A DNA stretch of 33,606 nucleotides, taken from positions 1 through 33,606 of the forward strand of contig JALTMC010000851.1 in the NCBI GenBank assembly GCA_027005175.1. The letters are read 5' to 3'. Each line of letters starts with the position of its first letter. The first letter of the stretch is position 1. The stretch is from Myxococcales bacterium (GTDB lineage: Bacteria > Myxococcota_C > UBA6777). Shown one piece after another: positions 25,751-33,147 of this stretch. The translations under genes were made by a program, and so were the position numbers. Under the pieces are notes generated by a model that was not told where the DNA came from, ran no database searches, and saw only the letters and a program-made list of their open reading frames with translations.

Positions 25751-26574
25751 TTTGTGGTGTCGTTGGCTGTGGTGTTTGTGAAAGCCTGGAATTCGGAAGG
25801 GTCGTGGGAACAAAAGACATGGACCTTGCCTTGTTGTTCGGCAGCTAATTCCCGGAGACGTTGCTGGTTGTAATGACGCATTGTCCCATTGTCTTGTACG
25901 ACCGTTTGGAATAGCTCCATCAAGCGGGTACCAACACCCTCGGGTGTGTGGACTTCATTGTGATGAAAGTAGGCATCACCACAGTGAAACAGCCAGCCCT
26001 TGTCAGAGTCAATCGCAATGCCACAATGCCCCTGGCTATGGCCGACTAAGGGAACCATTAAGATCTCTGGTGGTAAGCCTTTGAGCTGTCGGACGCAGGA
26101 AAAGTCAAACCAAGTCTCACCCGAGAGTTTGTATATCTCCCATTTGGGCTGATGTGCCCATTGTCGCGATCGATAGCGCGTTTTATCAAACCATCCCGGA
26201 TGCATCGCTGCGTGATACTCTGTGGCGAAAGTATGAACTGTCGCTTTGGGAAAGTCGGAGAGCCCACCAGCATGATCCAGATCCAGGTGTGTTGGAATGA
26301 TATGACGTACGTCGTCAGCAGAAAATCCCAGCGCTTCCACTTGTCGTATCGCGGTCTCTGCTTCGTCAAACTTTGCTCCTAGAAGCTTGGTCGAGAGCCA
26401 ACCCAAGCGTTGCACAGGAGAGCGGAGATCTTCCAGACCAAACCCCGTTTCAATGAGTACCAAACCCTCGCTCGTCTCGATGAGTAAACAGTGACAAACC
26501 AAATGGCTCTCGTCATTTAACCAGTGCGCTGCTACTGGACACATTGTTCCACAGTTGAGATGGTGTACCTTCAT
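25747..26574 (-). CDS. MBL-fold metallo-hydrolase (lactonase-like)
   Basis: A 275-residue soluble protein. Zinc-site motifs are THLDLDHAGG (His96, Asp98, Asp100, His101), GHSQGH (His179), CGDAYF (Asp200) and a late CSHDPSEF. The first motif is H-x-D-x-D-H instead of the usual H-x-H-x-D-H, a variant I have seen in N-acyl-homoserine-lactonase-like members of the superfamily. The N-terminus (MKVHHLNCGTMCP) is typical of this subgroup. A lactone substrate is plausible but cannot be read from sequence. It has the same leader as the ACMSD-type gene at 20091, suggesting common control. The last four bases overlap pyk tail to tail. Confidence 0.88.
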   Translation of the reverse strand: MKVHHLNCGTMCPVAAHWLNDESHLVCHCLLIETSEGLVLIETGFGLEDLRSPVQRLGWLSTKLLGAKFDEAETAIRQVEALGFSADDVRHIIPTHLDLDHAGGLSDFPKATVHTFATEYHAAMHPGWFDKTRYRSRQWAHQPKWEIYKLSGETWFDFSCVRQLKGLPPEILMVPLVGHSQGHCGIAIDSDKGWLFHCGDAYFHHNEVHTPEGVGTRLMELFQTVVQDNGTMRHYNQQRLRELAAEQQGKVHVFCSHDPSEFQAFTNTTANDTTN

Positions 26575-26617
26575 CAGAAAAAAACCTCTTATGTTGTGGG
26601 CGTGGAAACCCCCTCCC
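26572..26617 (-). repeat. Shared 46-bp leader, copy 2
   Basis: This matches 20089-20134 at 43 of 46 bases, including the T7 tract between AGAGG and ATG. Further upstream the two leaders are unrelated; this one has a small GGAC-TTC-GTCC hairpin near 26628-26638. Confidence 0.9.
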
Positions 26618-26680
26618 AGAATCTACAGGACGAAGTCCGGATGGGGTGGAGGTCGTTGACTTCAAACCCATTTTCTTTTT

Positions 26681-26790
26681 GAAGGAGTGTTACTTTTTCT
26701 TCGAAGGAGCCGCTTTTCCTTCGTAGGAGTGTTACTTTTTCTTCGAAGGAGCCGCTTTTTTCTTCGAAGGAGCCGCTTTTTTCTTCGAAG
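26681..26790. repeat. Tandem repeat spanning the stop codon of the lysine-rich gene
   Basis: In gene sense, TCGAAGAAAAA-(A)-GCGGCTCCT units encode PSKKKAA and run to the stop codon at 26732-26734. A 42-base segment holding SKKK plus stop plus CACTCCT is present again just downstream, with an in-frame second stop at 26690-26692. The duplication therefore copied the gene's end, stop included. Confidence 0.85.
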
Positions 26791-28078
26791 GGGTCACACT
26801 GATCAGTTTCAGTGATTCTGCCATCCGTGTCAATCCTGCTTCCAGATGGCCCTGTTTTTTCTTTTCAAAGCCAAACATAATATGAGCTTTGTTGTTCTTT
26901 TTTATCGTCTTTATTACAACAAGAACCTCTTTGATATAGTAGATGATCTGGCCCTTTTGGGGAGGTTTCATATACCAGCGGTACCACTTCAGTGACTGGC
27001 CGAGTATACGAGTGGGGCGGTATCCTATGACAAACTTTCCTTTGGGAGCCCGGCTGTTAAAGAGCTTGGCCTTGTTACCGATATAAATCATCAAGGTGGG
27101 AATATTAGCGCCCACTTTGTCGAGCTTGTATATGCGATGTAGCATAAAGTCTTTGCCGGGCTGCGTTGTGACAGTGTGCCCTTGGGTGACTGTCAATCGG
27201 AGGATCTTGCTTGGGTCGGGTGTTTTGAGGTCACGTGTTCCCGCCTTGATGATGAGCTTGCGTTTTCCTGGTCGTATGCTTCGCAAGATCTTTTCCGCCA
27301 AGGGAGTACTATCTGCGCGTTTCATGGTCTCAGGGCTTCCATAGATCGCCGCAAACTGCAAGGTTTTATCAGGCTGAACAATATAAGCTCCTCGAATCAG
27401 ACTGGAGTGCTTGGCCTTCTTGGTGGGTGTCAGGAAGAACAACTGGAAGCTTCCGTCCGTCTTTTGCGCTTGCAACGTCATGGCTTGCCCCCGACGCTTC
27501 TTCCAGTATTCAATGATCTTTTTCTTGAAATCTTTGGAGTGTGTGGCAAACATCTCTGCCGCCATTAATACCATCTCTCCTTGCTTTCCCTTACTGTATA
27601 AAATGATGCGATCTTCTCGCTGATTCGCAGGGGATGGAGCACCTTTTCTGCCGCCTGAACGAGCTTTTCGAAACGCTTGCTTGGGCACGGTGAGTTTTAA
27701 CCTGTTGAGCAACAATCCCATACTCTTAAAACCCGTAACCAGAGGCTGCTGCGAAGATAATACACGCTTCCCTGGCTTGGAGGTTCTCCCTCTCTTCTTA
27801 GGAGCAGTGCGTTTCTTAGGAGCAGTACGTTTCTTAGGAGCAGTACGTTTCTTAGGAGCAGTACGTTTCTTAGGAGCAGTACGTTTTTTGGGAGTAGTAC
27901 GCTTTTTGGGAGTAGTGCGTTTTTTGGGAGTAGTACGTTTTTTGGGAGCAGTGCGTTTTTTGGCTTTGAATTGGTCTTTGGGTGCTTTACTCATATAGGG
28001 GTTTGCGAAGGGATGATGGAGTGATAGGCTACAGAGGATCGCGAAGCAAGCGACCCAAGATAAGAACTGTTTCATCAA
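26732..28078 (-). CDS. Secreted lysine-repeat protein
   Basis: A 448-residue, strongly basic protein with a Sec-type signal (MMKQFLSWVACFAILCSLSL...FANP). Residues 40-96 are nine tandem copies of the hexapeptide KKRTAP/KKRTTP. The middle (about 110-420) is a globular region of alternating strands with two similar-looking halves (DRIILYSKGKQGEMVLMAAE... and KAKLFNSRAPKGKFVIGYR...). It ends in PSKKKAA repeats. Histone-tail-like Lys/Pro repeats often bind nucleic acid or anionic polymers. Here the signal peptide suggests the cell envelope or exterior. No family is recognised. It is divergent from the truncated transsulfuration gene across a 447-base gap. Confidence 0.8.
   Translation of the reverse strand: MMKQFLSWVACFAILCSLSLHHPFANPYMSKAPKDQFKAKKRTAPKKRTTPKKRTTPKKRTTPKKRTAPKKRTAPKKRTAPKKRTAPKKRTAPKKRGRTSKPGKRVLSSQQPLVTGFKSMGLLLNRLKLTVPKQAFRKARSGGRKGAPSPANQREDRIILYSKGKQGEMVLMAAEMFATHSKDFKKKIIEYWKKRRGQAMTLQAQKTDGSFQLFFLTPTKKAKHSSLIRGAYIVQPDKTLQFAAIYGSPETMKRADSTPLAEKILRSIRPGKRKLIIKAGTRDLKTPDPSKILRLTVTQGHTVTTQPGKDFMLHRIYKLDKVGANIPTLMIYIGNKAKLFNSRAPKGKFVIGYRPTRILGQSLKWYRWYMKPPQKGQIIYYIKEVLVVIKTIKKNNKAHIMFGFEKKKQGHLEAGLTRMAESLKLISVTPSKKKAAPSKKKAAPSKKK
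27791..27961. repeat. 18-bp coding tandem repeat (KKRTAP)
   Basis: About nine copies of an 18-base unit (TTCTTAGGAGCAGTACGT on the plus strand) encode the KKRTAP hexapeptides. Two sequence subtypes, TTCTTAGGAGCA and TTTTTGGGAGTA, form adjacent blocks, so the array grew by at least two rounds of duplication. Confidence 0.93.
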
Positions 28079-28525
28079 AAAGCATCCTTGTGATTGAGTG
28101 TGAGTCGATGAGTTTACGGATCAAAACCACGAACAAGCTCACATTGACTTGCTCTGACGATGTATTATGTGTGCACTTTGGGTTTGAGATCAAGTCAAGA
28201 CTTGGATTGGAAGTGAATTCTAAAAAAAAATGGAGAAAGACGCACCAATTTTTTGGTGATGGCCGATAACAGAAATATCACTTCCTGGAGGTGGTAAAGT
28301 GATTTTCAGTTGGAGACTTTTTTGATGTTTGTAGATGGTTCTCAATCCATAACAATGGTGATGGATAGGATGATGCCCTCGCCGGTGGGTGGCGTGTTTG
28401 CTAGGGATTTATGAAGAATCTCTGTTTCCAGCAAAAACCACCGACCGGCTACTTCGCCTCGGTGGTTTTTTTGTACCTATTTTTAGCTCAGCAGGGAATT
28501 AACTGACTCGCACGGAGATCTCAAA
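28079..28525. promoter_or_regulatory. Divergent region with structured leader of a met/cys gene remnant
   Basis: Besides the terminator at 28433, the plus-strand transcript can form several stems: ATCACTT/AAGTGAT (28277-28283 with 28297-28303), ATCCAT/ATGGAT (about 28345-28366), CGCC/GGCG (about 28380-28394), and a stem bounded by TGCTAGG and CCAGCA (28399-28432) ending at the terminator. Such an order suggests an attenuator or riboswitch-like leader. It does not match the SAM-I, SAM-II or SAH riboswitch cores I know. Confidence 0.4.
28433..28472 (+). terminator. Strong intrinsic terminator in front of the transsulfuration gene remnant
   Basis: ACCACCGA (28437-28444) pairs with TCGGTGGT (28459-28466), the flanking As pair with Ts, and the inner GGC/GCC extends the stem. 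Seven Ts in total follow the paired GG. It lies about 54 bases upstream of the gene at 28526, with no plus-strand gene before it in the previous 2 kb. This places it in that gene's leader, not at the end of another operon. The A-run also lets it work on the other strand. Confidence 0.9.
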
Positions 28526-28951
28526 ATGAAACCAGCAACCCAATTACTTCACTCCCAAACGTCCTTGAAAGATCCGTATCGATCGAGTGTTGCGCCGTTG
28601 TATCAATCCGCTACATTTTGCCAGGAGGCTGCTTTAACCCAGGGTTCGTACGACTACTCTCGCAGCGGCAATCCTACTCGGACGGAGCTTCAGGAGCAAG
28701 TTGCGACTCTTTGTGGTGCTCATCGTGCCTTTTGCGCTATGTCACATGCGAGTATCCCGGAAGCAGAGCAAAAGAAAAAAGGATTTCCAACCGATCTTGT
28801 CCGGCTTTCTGTTGGGATTGAAGATGCTGATGATCTCATCGCTGATCTGACGCAGGCTTTGGATTCTCTGACCACTGTGACTCCCGCTGAACATCTCCTC
28901 TCTTCATACCCCGATGCACAAACCCCCTCCTCTGTGCAAGTGGCTGCTTGA
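28526..28951 (+). pseudogene. Internally deleted cystathionine gamma-synthase/beta-lyase
   Basis: An open frame of 141 residues (GGAG eight bases upstream of ATG). Residues 1-72 match the N-terminus of PLP-dependent transsulfuration enzymes (ATQLLHSQ, PLYQSATF, YDYSRSGNPTRTELQ, GAHRAFC). Residues from about 73 match the extreme C-terminus (MSHASIPEAEQ, LVRLSVGIEDADDLIADL). The roughly 250 central residues, including the PLP-binding lysine and most of the active site, are missing, while the reading frame is kept. It cannot be a normal enzyme, whose usual length is about 390. An internal deletion or a sequence assembly error would explain it. A retained small protein is a less likely reading. 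Confidence 0.85.
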
Positions 28952-29072
28952 TCTTCCTACCTTTTTTGGGCTCGTAAGCTGTTTGGGATATTGCCAACAG
29001 AGCTCAACTGTATTACCTTGGATTCATTAGAAAATGAAAGAACTTTGAAGAATGATATAGGAAATACGTGTT

Positions 29073-31007
29073 GTGGGTAATCAGTGGATAGGAAAGAGTA
29101 GCAGAATAGGGCTGCTCCTCGTGATGATGTGCTGGTTGATTGGGGCCAGCTTCTTCACCAGCTGTGCAGAGTGCCGCTTTGATGACGATTGTCTGGACGG
29201 AACGAGTCTCTGTCAGAAAGGGAGTTGTGTTTCGCAGGGCGAGGTTGGTGGTTCTGTAAAGGACGCATCCTCTGTCTGTGAATCAGGTCAGACGCGCCTC
29301 TGTTATACTGGCTCTCCTGTTTCTCTCGGGAAGGGGCTTTGTCGTCAGGGGAGCGCGAGCTGCCAACTCAATGGACAGTGGGGGCCTTGTTTGTCACAAG
29401 TCTTACCTACCAAAGAGGTCTGCGACAACTTGCTTGATGATGACTGTGATGGCGTCATAGACAATGGCTGTGGTTGTACAGAGGGTTCTTCTCGCCCTTG
29501 TTATACGGGGAAATCTGGGACAAAAGATCGCGGTATTTGCAAGGCGGGAAAGCAGATCTGTGTGAGCAAAGCGTGGTCGAAGTGTAAAGAGCAACAGATC
29601 CCACAAGTGGAAACTTGCAATGGAAAAGATGACGATTGTGATGGTTCCATCGATGAAGAGCTTCCGGTTGGGCAGGAGTGTCAGGTTCCGGGAAGCAAAG
29701 GGGTTTGCGCCAAAGGTAAGCAACTGTGCCAAAAAGGTCAGCCATTGTGTCAGCCATTGAATCAGCCCAAGCTTGAGACCTGTGGCAATGGGAAAGATGA
29801 CGACTGTGATGGTGAAGTGGATGAGCCTCCCTGTGCCTGCAAAGCAGGACAAACCCAAACTTGTTATAGCGGTCCTTCGGGGACAGCAGGCCGCGGCCTT
29901 TGCAAAACAGGCACGCAAGTTTGCAGCAAAACGGGAGGTTGGGGGGCTTGTCGCGGACAGCAAGTACCCGGAGGTGAGATCTGCAATGGCAAAGATGATG
30001 ACTGTGATGGCAATGTTGATAATGGGTTGGCAAAGCCCTGTGAGCGCGGTTGCAACAAAGGCCTGGAGCGTTGCAAGAGTGGTCAATGGGTTCCGTGCGA
30101 TGCGGCCCCTGCCGATCCTGAAATCTGTGATGGCAAAGACAACGATTGCAACGGTCTTATTGACGATGTTGCGGGGGCTGCTTGTCAATGTCGCCCCGGG
30201 CAGAGTCGGAGTTGTGGCTCTAGCCAGGGGGCCTGTCAGAAAGGGCAGCAGCAATGTGTGAATGGCCGGTGGAGTCTCTCCTGTGTTGGGGAGGTAAAGG
30301 CCACGAAGGAAGTGTGTGATGGCAAAGACAACGACTGCAATGGAACAACAGACGATGGTTTAAGTTGTTCCTTTACCAAAGTCTATTGGTCTGGACCTGG
30401 AACCCGAAGCTATTTTTGTTTTGGGGCGATCCTATTTCCTCTGACTTCAGAGATGGCGAGGCTCTGTCGTTTTCCCTCCACCCAGCCAAGAATCTGGCAA
30501 AAGACCTGTATCGCAGCACACTCCAAAAGCTTTATCCCCATGGATCACAGCACCTGTCTGAATAAGATATATCGCTATGACTTTGTGGCTTCAGGTAATT
30601 ATCATTATTATTACACCGATGATGATGCCTGGGCTGGTTACAAAGGTGATACGTACAAGCGAGTCGAAATCGCGTTTCGCGCCCTGACAAAATCGGTCAC
30701 AGGCACAACAGAGTGCAAAGCTTATACAAACTGGACATTGCGCGATACTATCATCATTTGTGGCAGTACCAGTGAAGTCACACAAGTCCTCAATCGGGGA
30801 TTTACGGATGTCAAAAGCCTGGGGTGGATGTCTGCGAGCACAACATCATCAGCGATTACTTTGCATGGCCTCAAGCTCAAGCCTGTTTGGCGCTCTTATT
30901 CCAAAGCACGCAAAGCTCACTTTTTCACCATCAACAAAAAAACACATAATTCTCTTGTCGCTCAGGGTTTCACCAACGAGAATGTTCTCGGTCAGAGTAT
31001 CCCGTAA
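29073..31007 (+). CDS. MopE-repeat lipoprotein
   Basis: A 644-residue protein starting at GTG, with AGGA ten bases upstream. The N-terminal signal ends FFTSC at Cys31, a lipobox like that of the M28 peptidase. A small Cys motif (CRFDDDCLDGTSLCQKGSC) follows, then six MopE-type units between about 112 and 430, each with ETCNGKDDDCDGxxD-like acidic loops and 'GQxCYSGPxGTxGRGxCKxGxQxC' spacers. These loops are thought to bind metal. The last 210 residues form a different domain ending WRSYSKARKAHFFTINKKT...LVAQGFTNENVLG, which resembles the DUF5648-type repeats of extracellular proteins. It is probably on the cell surface. It ends ten bases before the convergent PAP2 gene. Confidence 0.88.
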   Translation: MGNQWIGKSSRIGLLLVMMCWLIGASFFTSCAECRFDDDCLDGTSLCQKGSCVSQGEVGGSVKDASSVCESGQTRLCYTGSPVSLGKGLCRQGSASCQLNGQWGPCLSQVLPTKEVCDNLLDDDCDGVIDNGCGCTEGSSRPCYTGKSGTKDRGICKAGKQICVSKAWSKCKEQQIPQVETCNGKDDDCDGSIDEELPVGQECQVPGSKGVCAKGKQLCQKGQPLCQPLNQPKLETCGNGKDDDCDGEVDEPPCACKAGQTQTCYSGPSGTAGRGLCKTGTQVCSKTGGWGACRGQQVPGGEICNGKDDDCDGNVDNGLAKPCERGCNKGLERCKSGQWVPCDAAPADPEICDGKDNDCNGLIDDVAGAACQCRPGQSRSCGSSQGACQKGQQQCVNGRWSLSCVGEVKATKEVCDGKDNDCNGTTDDGLSCSFTKVYWSGPGTRSYFCFGAILFPLTSEMARLCRFPSTQPRIWQKTCIAAHSKSFIPMDHSTCLNKIYRYDFVASGNYHYYYTDDDAWAGYKGDTYKRVEIAFRALTKSVTGTTECKAYTNWTLRDTIIICGSTSEVTQVLNRGFTDVKSLGWMSASTTSSAITLHGLKLKPVWRSYSKARKAHFFTINKKTHNSLVAQGFTNENVLGQSIP

Positions 31008-31017
31008 GATCTTGAAA

Positions 31018-31779
31018 TTAGGCTTCCCAGGGGTGCCAACCGGAGCGGTAGGCGATATAGGCACAGCTAACACCAATGGTGTAGAGGAGGGGCAATACCA
31101 GAGAGAATTTTCGTGGATAACGCAGCTCTTCTGTGGTCAGGTGGCTGGTCGGGACAGGGTAGAGGAGAGTGCGATAAGCCATATATGCAATGGTGAACCC
31201 TCCGACTACATCGACAAAATAGTGTTGTTTCACAAAGAGCGTGGAGGCTCCAATCAGAGCCGTTACGACGAGGGCCAGGGCACCGATTGGGCGATCGACT
31301 TTCCAGCAAGAAAAGGCAGCCATCGCAGCCATTCCAACATGAAGAGAGGGAAAGCAACAGTAGGGAAGATCGAGCCAGTAATTGATCAGTGCTCCCCAAT
31401 GAACAAAAGAGTTGGGAGTTATTCCTGTGGGGCGATGGATGGTTTGCACCGGAATTAGGATAAAGCAGATCCATGCAATGGACTGTAGCATCAAGTAGGA
31501 GAGTGCTGTACGACGAAACAAGACTTGGTCCCGAATGACACACAGAGGCCAAAATGCCGTGATTAGGATGAGCGCATAGGCAAACTCCCAGTGGGCCGAG
31601 AAGGGGACAACCCTATCGATCCATGTGAGAGGTAGATAAGCTTTGACTTTGTTGGCGAGCAACCACTCATTGATCCAGAAGTAACCAAGGTAAATAAAGG
31701 CGACGGCAAACGCGATAAAAAAGCGCTCCAGTACCTTCTTTAGCCCAGGGCTCGATATCCTGAGAGGTTTCCGTTTCAT
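31018..31779 (-). CDS. PAP2-superfamily membrane protein
   Basis: A 253-residue integral membrane protein with about six transmembrane segments. AGAGGA lies just before the ATG. Two PAP2 phosphatase/phosphotransferase motifs are present: CFPSLHVGMA (the PSGH-like His) and STLFVKQHYFVDVVGG (the S-R-x5-H-x3-D region, with Lys or another residue in place of the Arg). PSLH with HYFVD is typical of the PAP2/Aur1-like subgroup that transfers or removes phosphate head groups on lipids. The substrate is likely a phospholipid or prenyl phosphate at the inner membrane. There is no obvious operon partner. Confidence 0.85.
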   Translation of the reverse strand: MKRKPLRISSPGLKKVLERFFIAFAVAFIYLGYFWINEWLLANKVKAYLPLTWIDRVVPFSAHWEFAYALILITAFWPLCVIRDQVLFRRTALSYLMLQSIAWICFILIPVQTIHRPTGITPNSFVHWGALINYWLDLPYCCFPSLHVGMAAMAAFSCWKVDRPIGALALVVTALIGASTLFVKQHYFVDVVGGFTIAYMAYRTLLYPVPTSHLTTEELRYPRKFSLVLPLLYTIGVSCAYIAYRSGWHPWEA

Positions 31780-32127
31780 TGTTCCTCTTTGTTTGCTTGT
31801 GATAGAAGAGCTTGTTCAAAGCATACAATATTTTCAACGACGGCTTCAAGAAAACTTGTACCTCGTATCTTTGCTTTGTTCCTTCGTCGCAGGGCGGAGA
31901 AAACCCTATTGACACAGACCTGTCTGTTTCTGGCATTGGCTACAGGCGATGCAAATCAATTTAAGGAGTGACTTGAATCTAAGGTCACTAGAGTGATGAA
32001 CTGCACCACAAGAGTTTCTTTGAGCGACAACGATTGAAATTGAGATGGGTAGGATGGGATTCTTTGGTGCCCAAGTTCGCTTTGGTGTCCAAGTTCGCTG
32101 TGGAACTTGTGGGTGTCTGTGATGACG
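31780..32127. other. Intergenic region with an inverted repeat and unused ribosome site
   Basis: ACAGAC-CT-GTCTGT (31914-31927) is a perfect inverted repeat overlapping a TTGACA hexamer (31909-31914), but no good -10 follows at normal spacing. TTTAAGGAG at 31959-31967 resembles the ribosome sites of two lipoprotein genes here, yet only a seven-codon frame follows. An 18-bp tandem repeat lies at 32063-32098. No gene is visible. Confidence 0.5.
32063..32098. repeat. 18-bp tandem duplication
   Basis: TTTGGTGCCCAAGTTCGC is followed at once by TTTGGTGTCCAAGTTCGC (one mismatch), just downstream of the DUF4239-like gene stop. Confidence 0.9.
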
Positions 32128-32919
32128 TTAATCCTTTGTTCGTCTTTGTTCGTCTTCGAATGCTTTTTTCACTTCTTCAAGAGATCTTTTGTCGATGTTC
32201 CAAACACCTGTAAATGGTTTGTCGAGATCTGTAATAATTAAGTAAAGCAGGTGAACAGAGACGGAGATGGATACGACCATTCCGATGTGTAAAAATGGAT
32301 TCGTTCCTCCTACCAGAATGATAGCAATAACCAGCAGGAGTGACATTAATCCGATGAGCCATCGCAAACGCGATGGGAGTTTTTGATTGGACAAGCTAAT
32401 TCGTTTGGTTCGTAGGGATGTTAGATCGGAGATTTTTTGCATGACAGAATGCAGTGAGACACGGTCACTTTCATTGGTTACGATAATCTTATCCACTGCA
32501 CGCATCACATTGTATAACTCTTCAGAAGTATCGGAGTTCATCCAGTTCTTCTTGACCATAGCAGGCCACTCTTTTTCAGAGACAGAGCGGACATACTCAT
32601 ACAGTTTCTTTTTTACATTGGCCTTGGCGATTTCCTGATCTCCATCCAAGTAAACCAGAAAATCACGGATGTCCTCTACTGCATTTAACTCACTTTCACA
32701 GGCATCGGAGAGGTCACCGTGTCGGCCTAACACTGTGACAAGTAAAAATCCAGCGATGATGGCATAGAGCAGCCCAAAGGTTGAGAAGAATGCTTCCCAA
32801 GGTGCAGCATTGGAATTATAACCTGTGGGTTGTATCCAATCGGGTGCCATAAAGGCCAGTGCTAGAGCGAGTGCTGTTGAAAACAGAAGAGGGAGAAATG
32901 TTCGAAACAGGTTGGCCAT
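32128..32919 (-). CDS. DUF4239-like membrane protein
   Basis: A 263-residue protein. The ATG at 32919 has AAGGAGG eight bases upstream; the frame to 32967 lacks this. Two N-terminal membrane segments (about 5-25 and 38-62), a charged soluble middle of about 110 residues with helical Glu/Lys/Asp content, and two C-terminal membrane segments (about 188-208 and 213-233) give the layout of bestrophin-like DUF4239 proteins. Features include STFGLLYAIIAGFLLV, a run of acidic residues (ELNAVEDIRDFL) and the late PFTGVWNID. The family is poorly characterised and may form ion channels. It is divergent from the usp gene across 228 bases. Confidence 0.8.
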   Translation of the reverse strand: MANLFRTFLPLLFSTALALALAFMAPDWIQPTGYNSNAAPWEAFFSTFGLLYAIIAGFLLVTVLGRHGDLSDACESELNAVEDIRDFLVYLDGDQEIAKANVKKKLYEYVRSVSEKEWPAMVKKNWMNSDTSEELYNVMRAVDKIIVTNESDRVSLHSVMQKISDLTSLRTKRISLSNQKLPSRLRWLIGLMSLLLVIAIILVGGTNPFLHIGMVVSISVSVHLLYLIITDLDKPFTGVWNIDKRSLEEVKKAFEDEQRRTKD

Positions 32920-32989
32920 GGCAAGGTCCTCCTTTTCTTTTGTTGTTGTGGATCGCGGGTGAGCCAAGTGTTGTTATCTTATGTCATAT

Positions 32990-33050
32990 TTTTGATAGAT
33001 TGCGGTTTGATTAAGGTCAATTCTTGAATGTATATCTATCAAAAGATAGA
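32990..33050. promoter_or_regulatory. Inverted repeat set in the usp promoter
   Basis: TTTTGATAGA (32990-32999) and TCTATCAAAA (33035-33044) are exact 10-bp inverted copies that flank the FNR-type box. The right copy is itself part of a 16-base palindrome, TCTATC-AAAA-GATAGA (33035-33050). The position next to the -10 element suggests a second regulator, probably a repressor. Confidence 0.5.
33007..33020 (+). promoter_or_regulatory. FNR/CRP-type box upstream of usp
   Basis: TTGAT-TAAG-GTCAA matches the FNR consensus at nine of ten fixed positions. Its centre (33013.5) is about 62 bases upstream of the start site predicted from the TATAAT at 33064-33069, near the class I position of -61.5. 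Established knowledge: usp genes are activated by FNR/ANR-type regulators in several Proteobacteria. Confidence 0.5.
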
Positions 33051-33063
33051 ACAGATACTTGCG

Positions 33064-33069
33064 TATAAT
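33064..33069 (+). promoter_or_regulatory. -10 element of the usp gene
   Basis: A consensus TATAAT with an upstream TTGCG lies 79 bases before the start codon. No good -35 hexamer is present at 16-18 bases, which fits activator dependence. Confidence 0.55.
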
Positions 33070-33147
33070 AGGGTTGAGGTCTTAGGTTAGAGGCTCTTAG
33101 GTGAGCAGGTTGGTTTTGTAGGTTCTCTCGTGCAAGAGGAGCATGTC

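Noticed and set aside
28300-28440. A SAM-type riboswitch
   Set aside because: The leader position is right, but I could not find the conserved SAM-I, SAM-II or SAH core sequences, so I only call it attenuator-like.
29403-30254. Long minus-strand open frames opposite the MopE lipoprotein
   Set aside because: The complement of repetitive acidic/Cys codons stays open by composition; the products are low-complexity and the plus strand carries clear domains.
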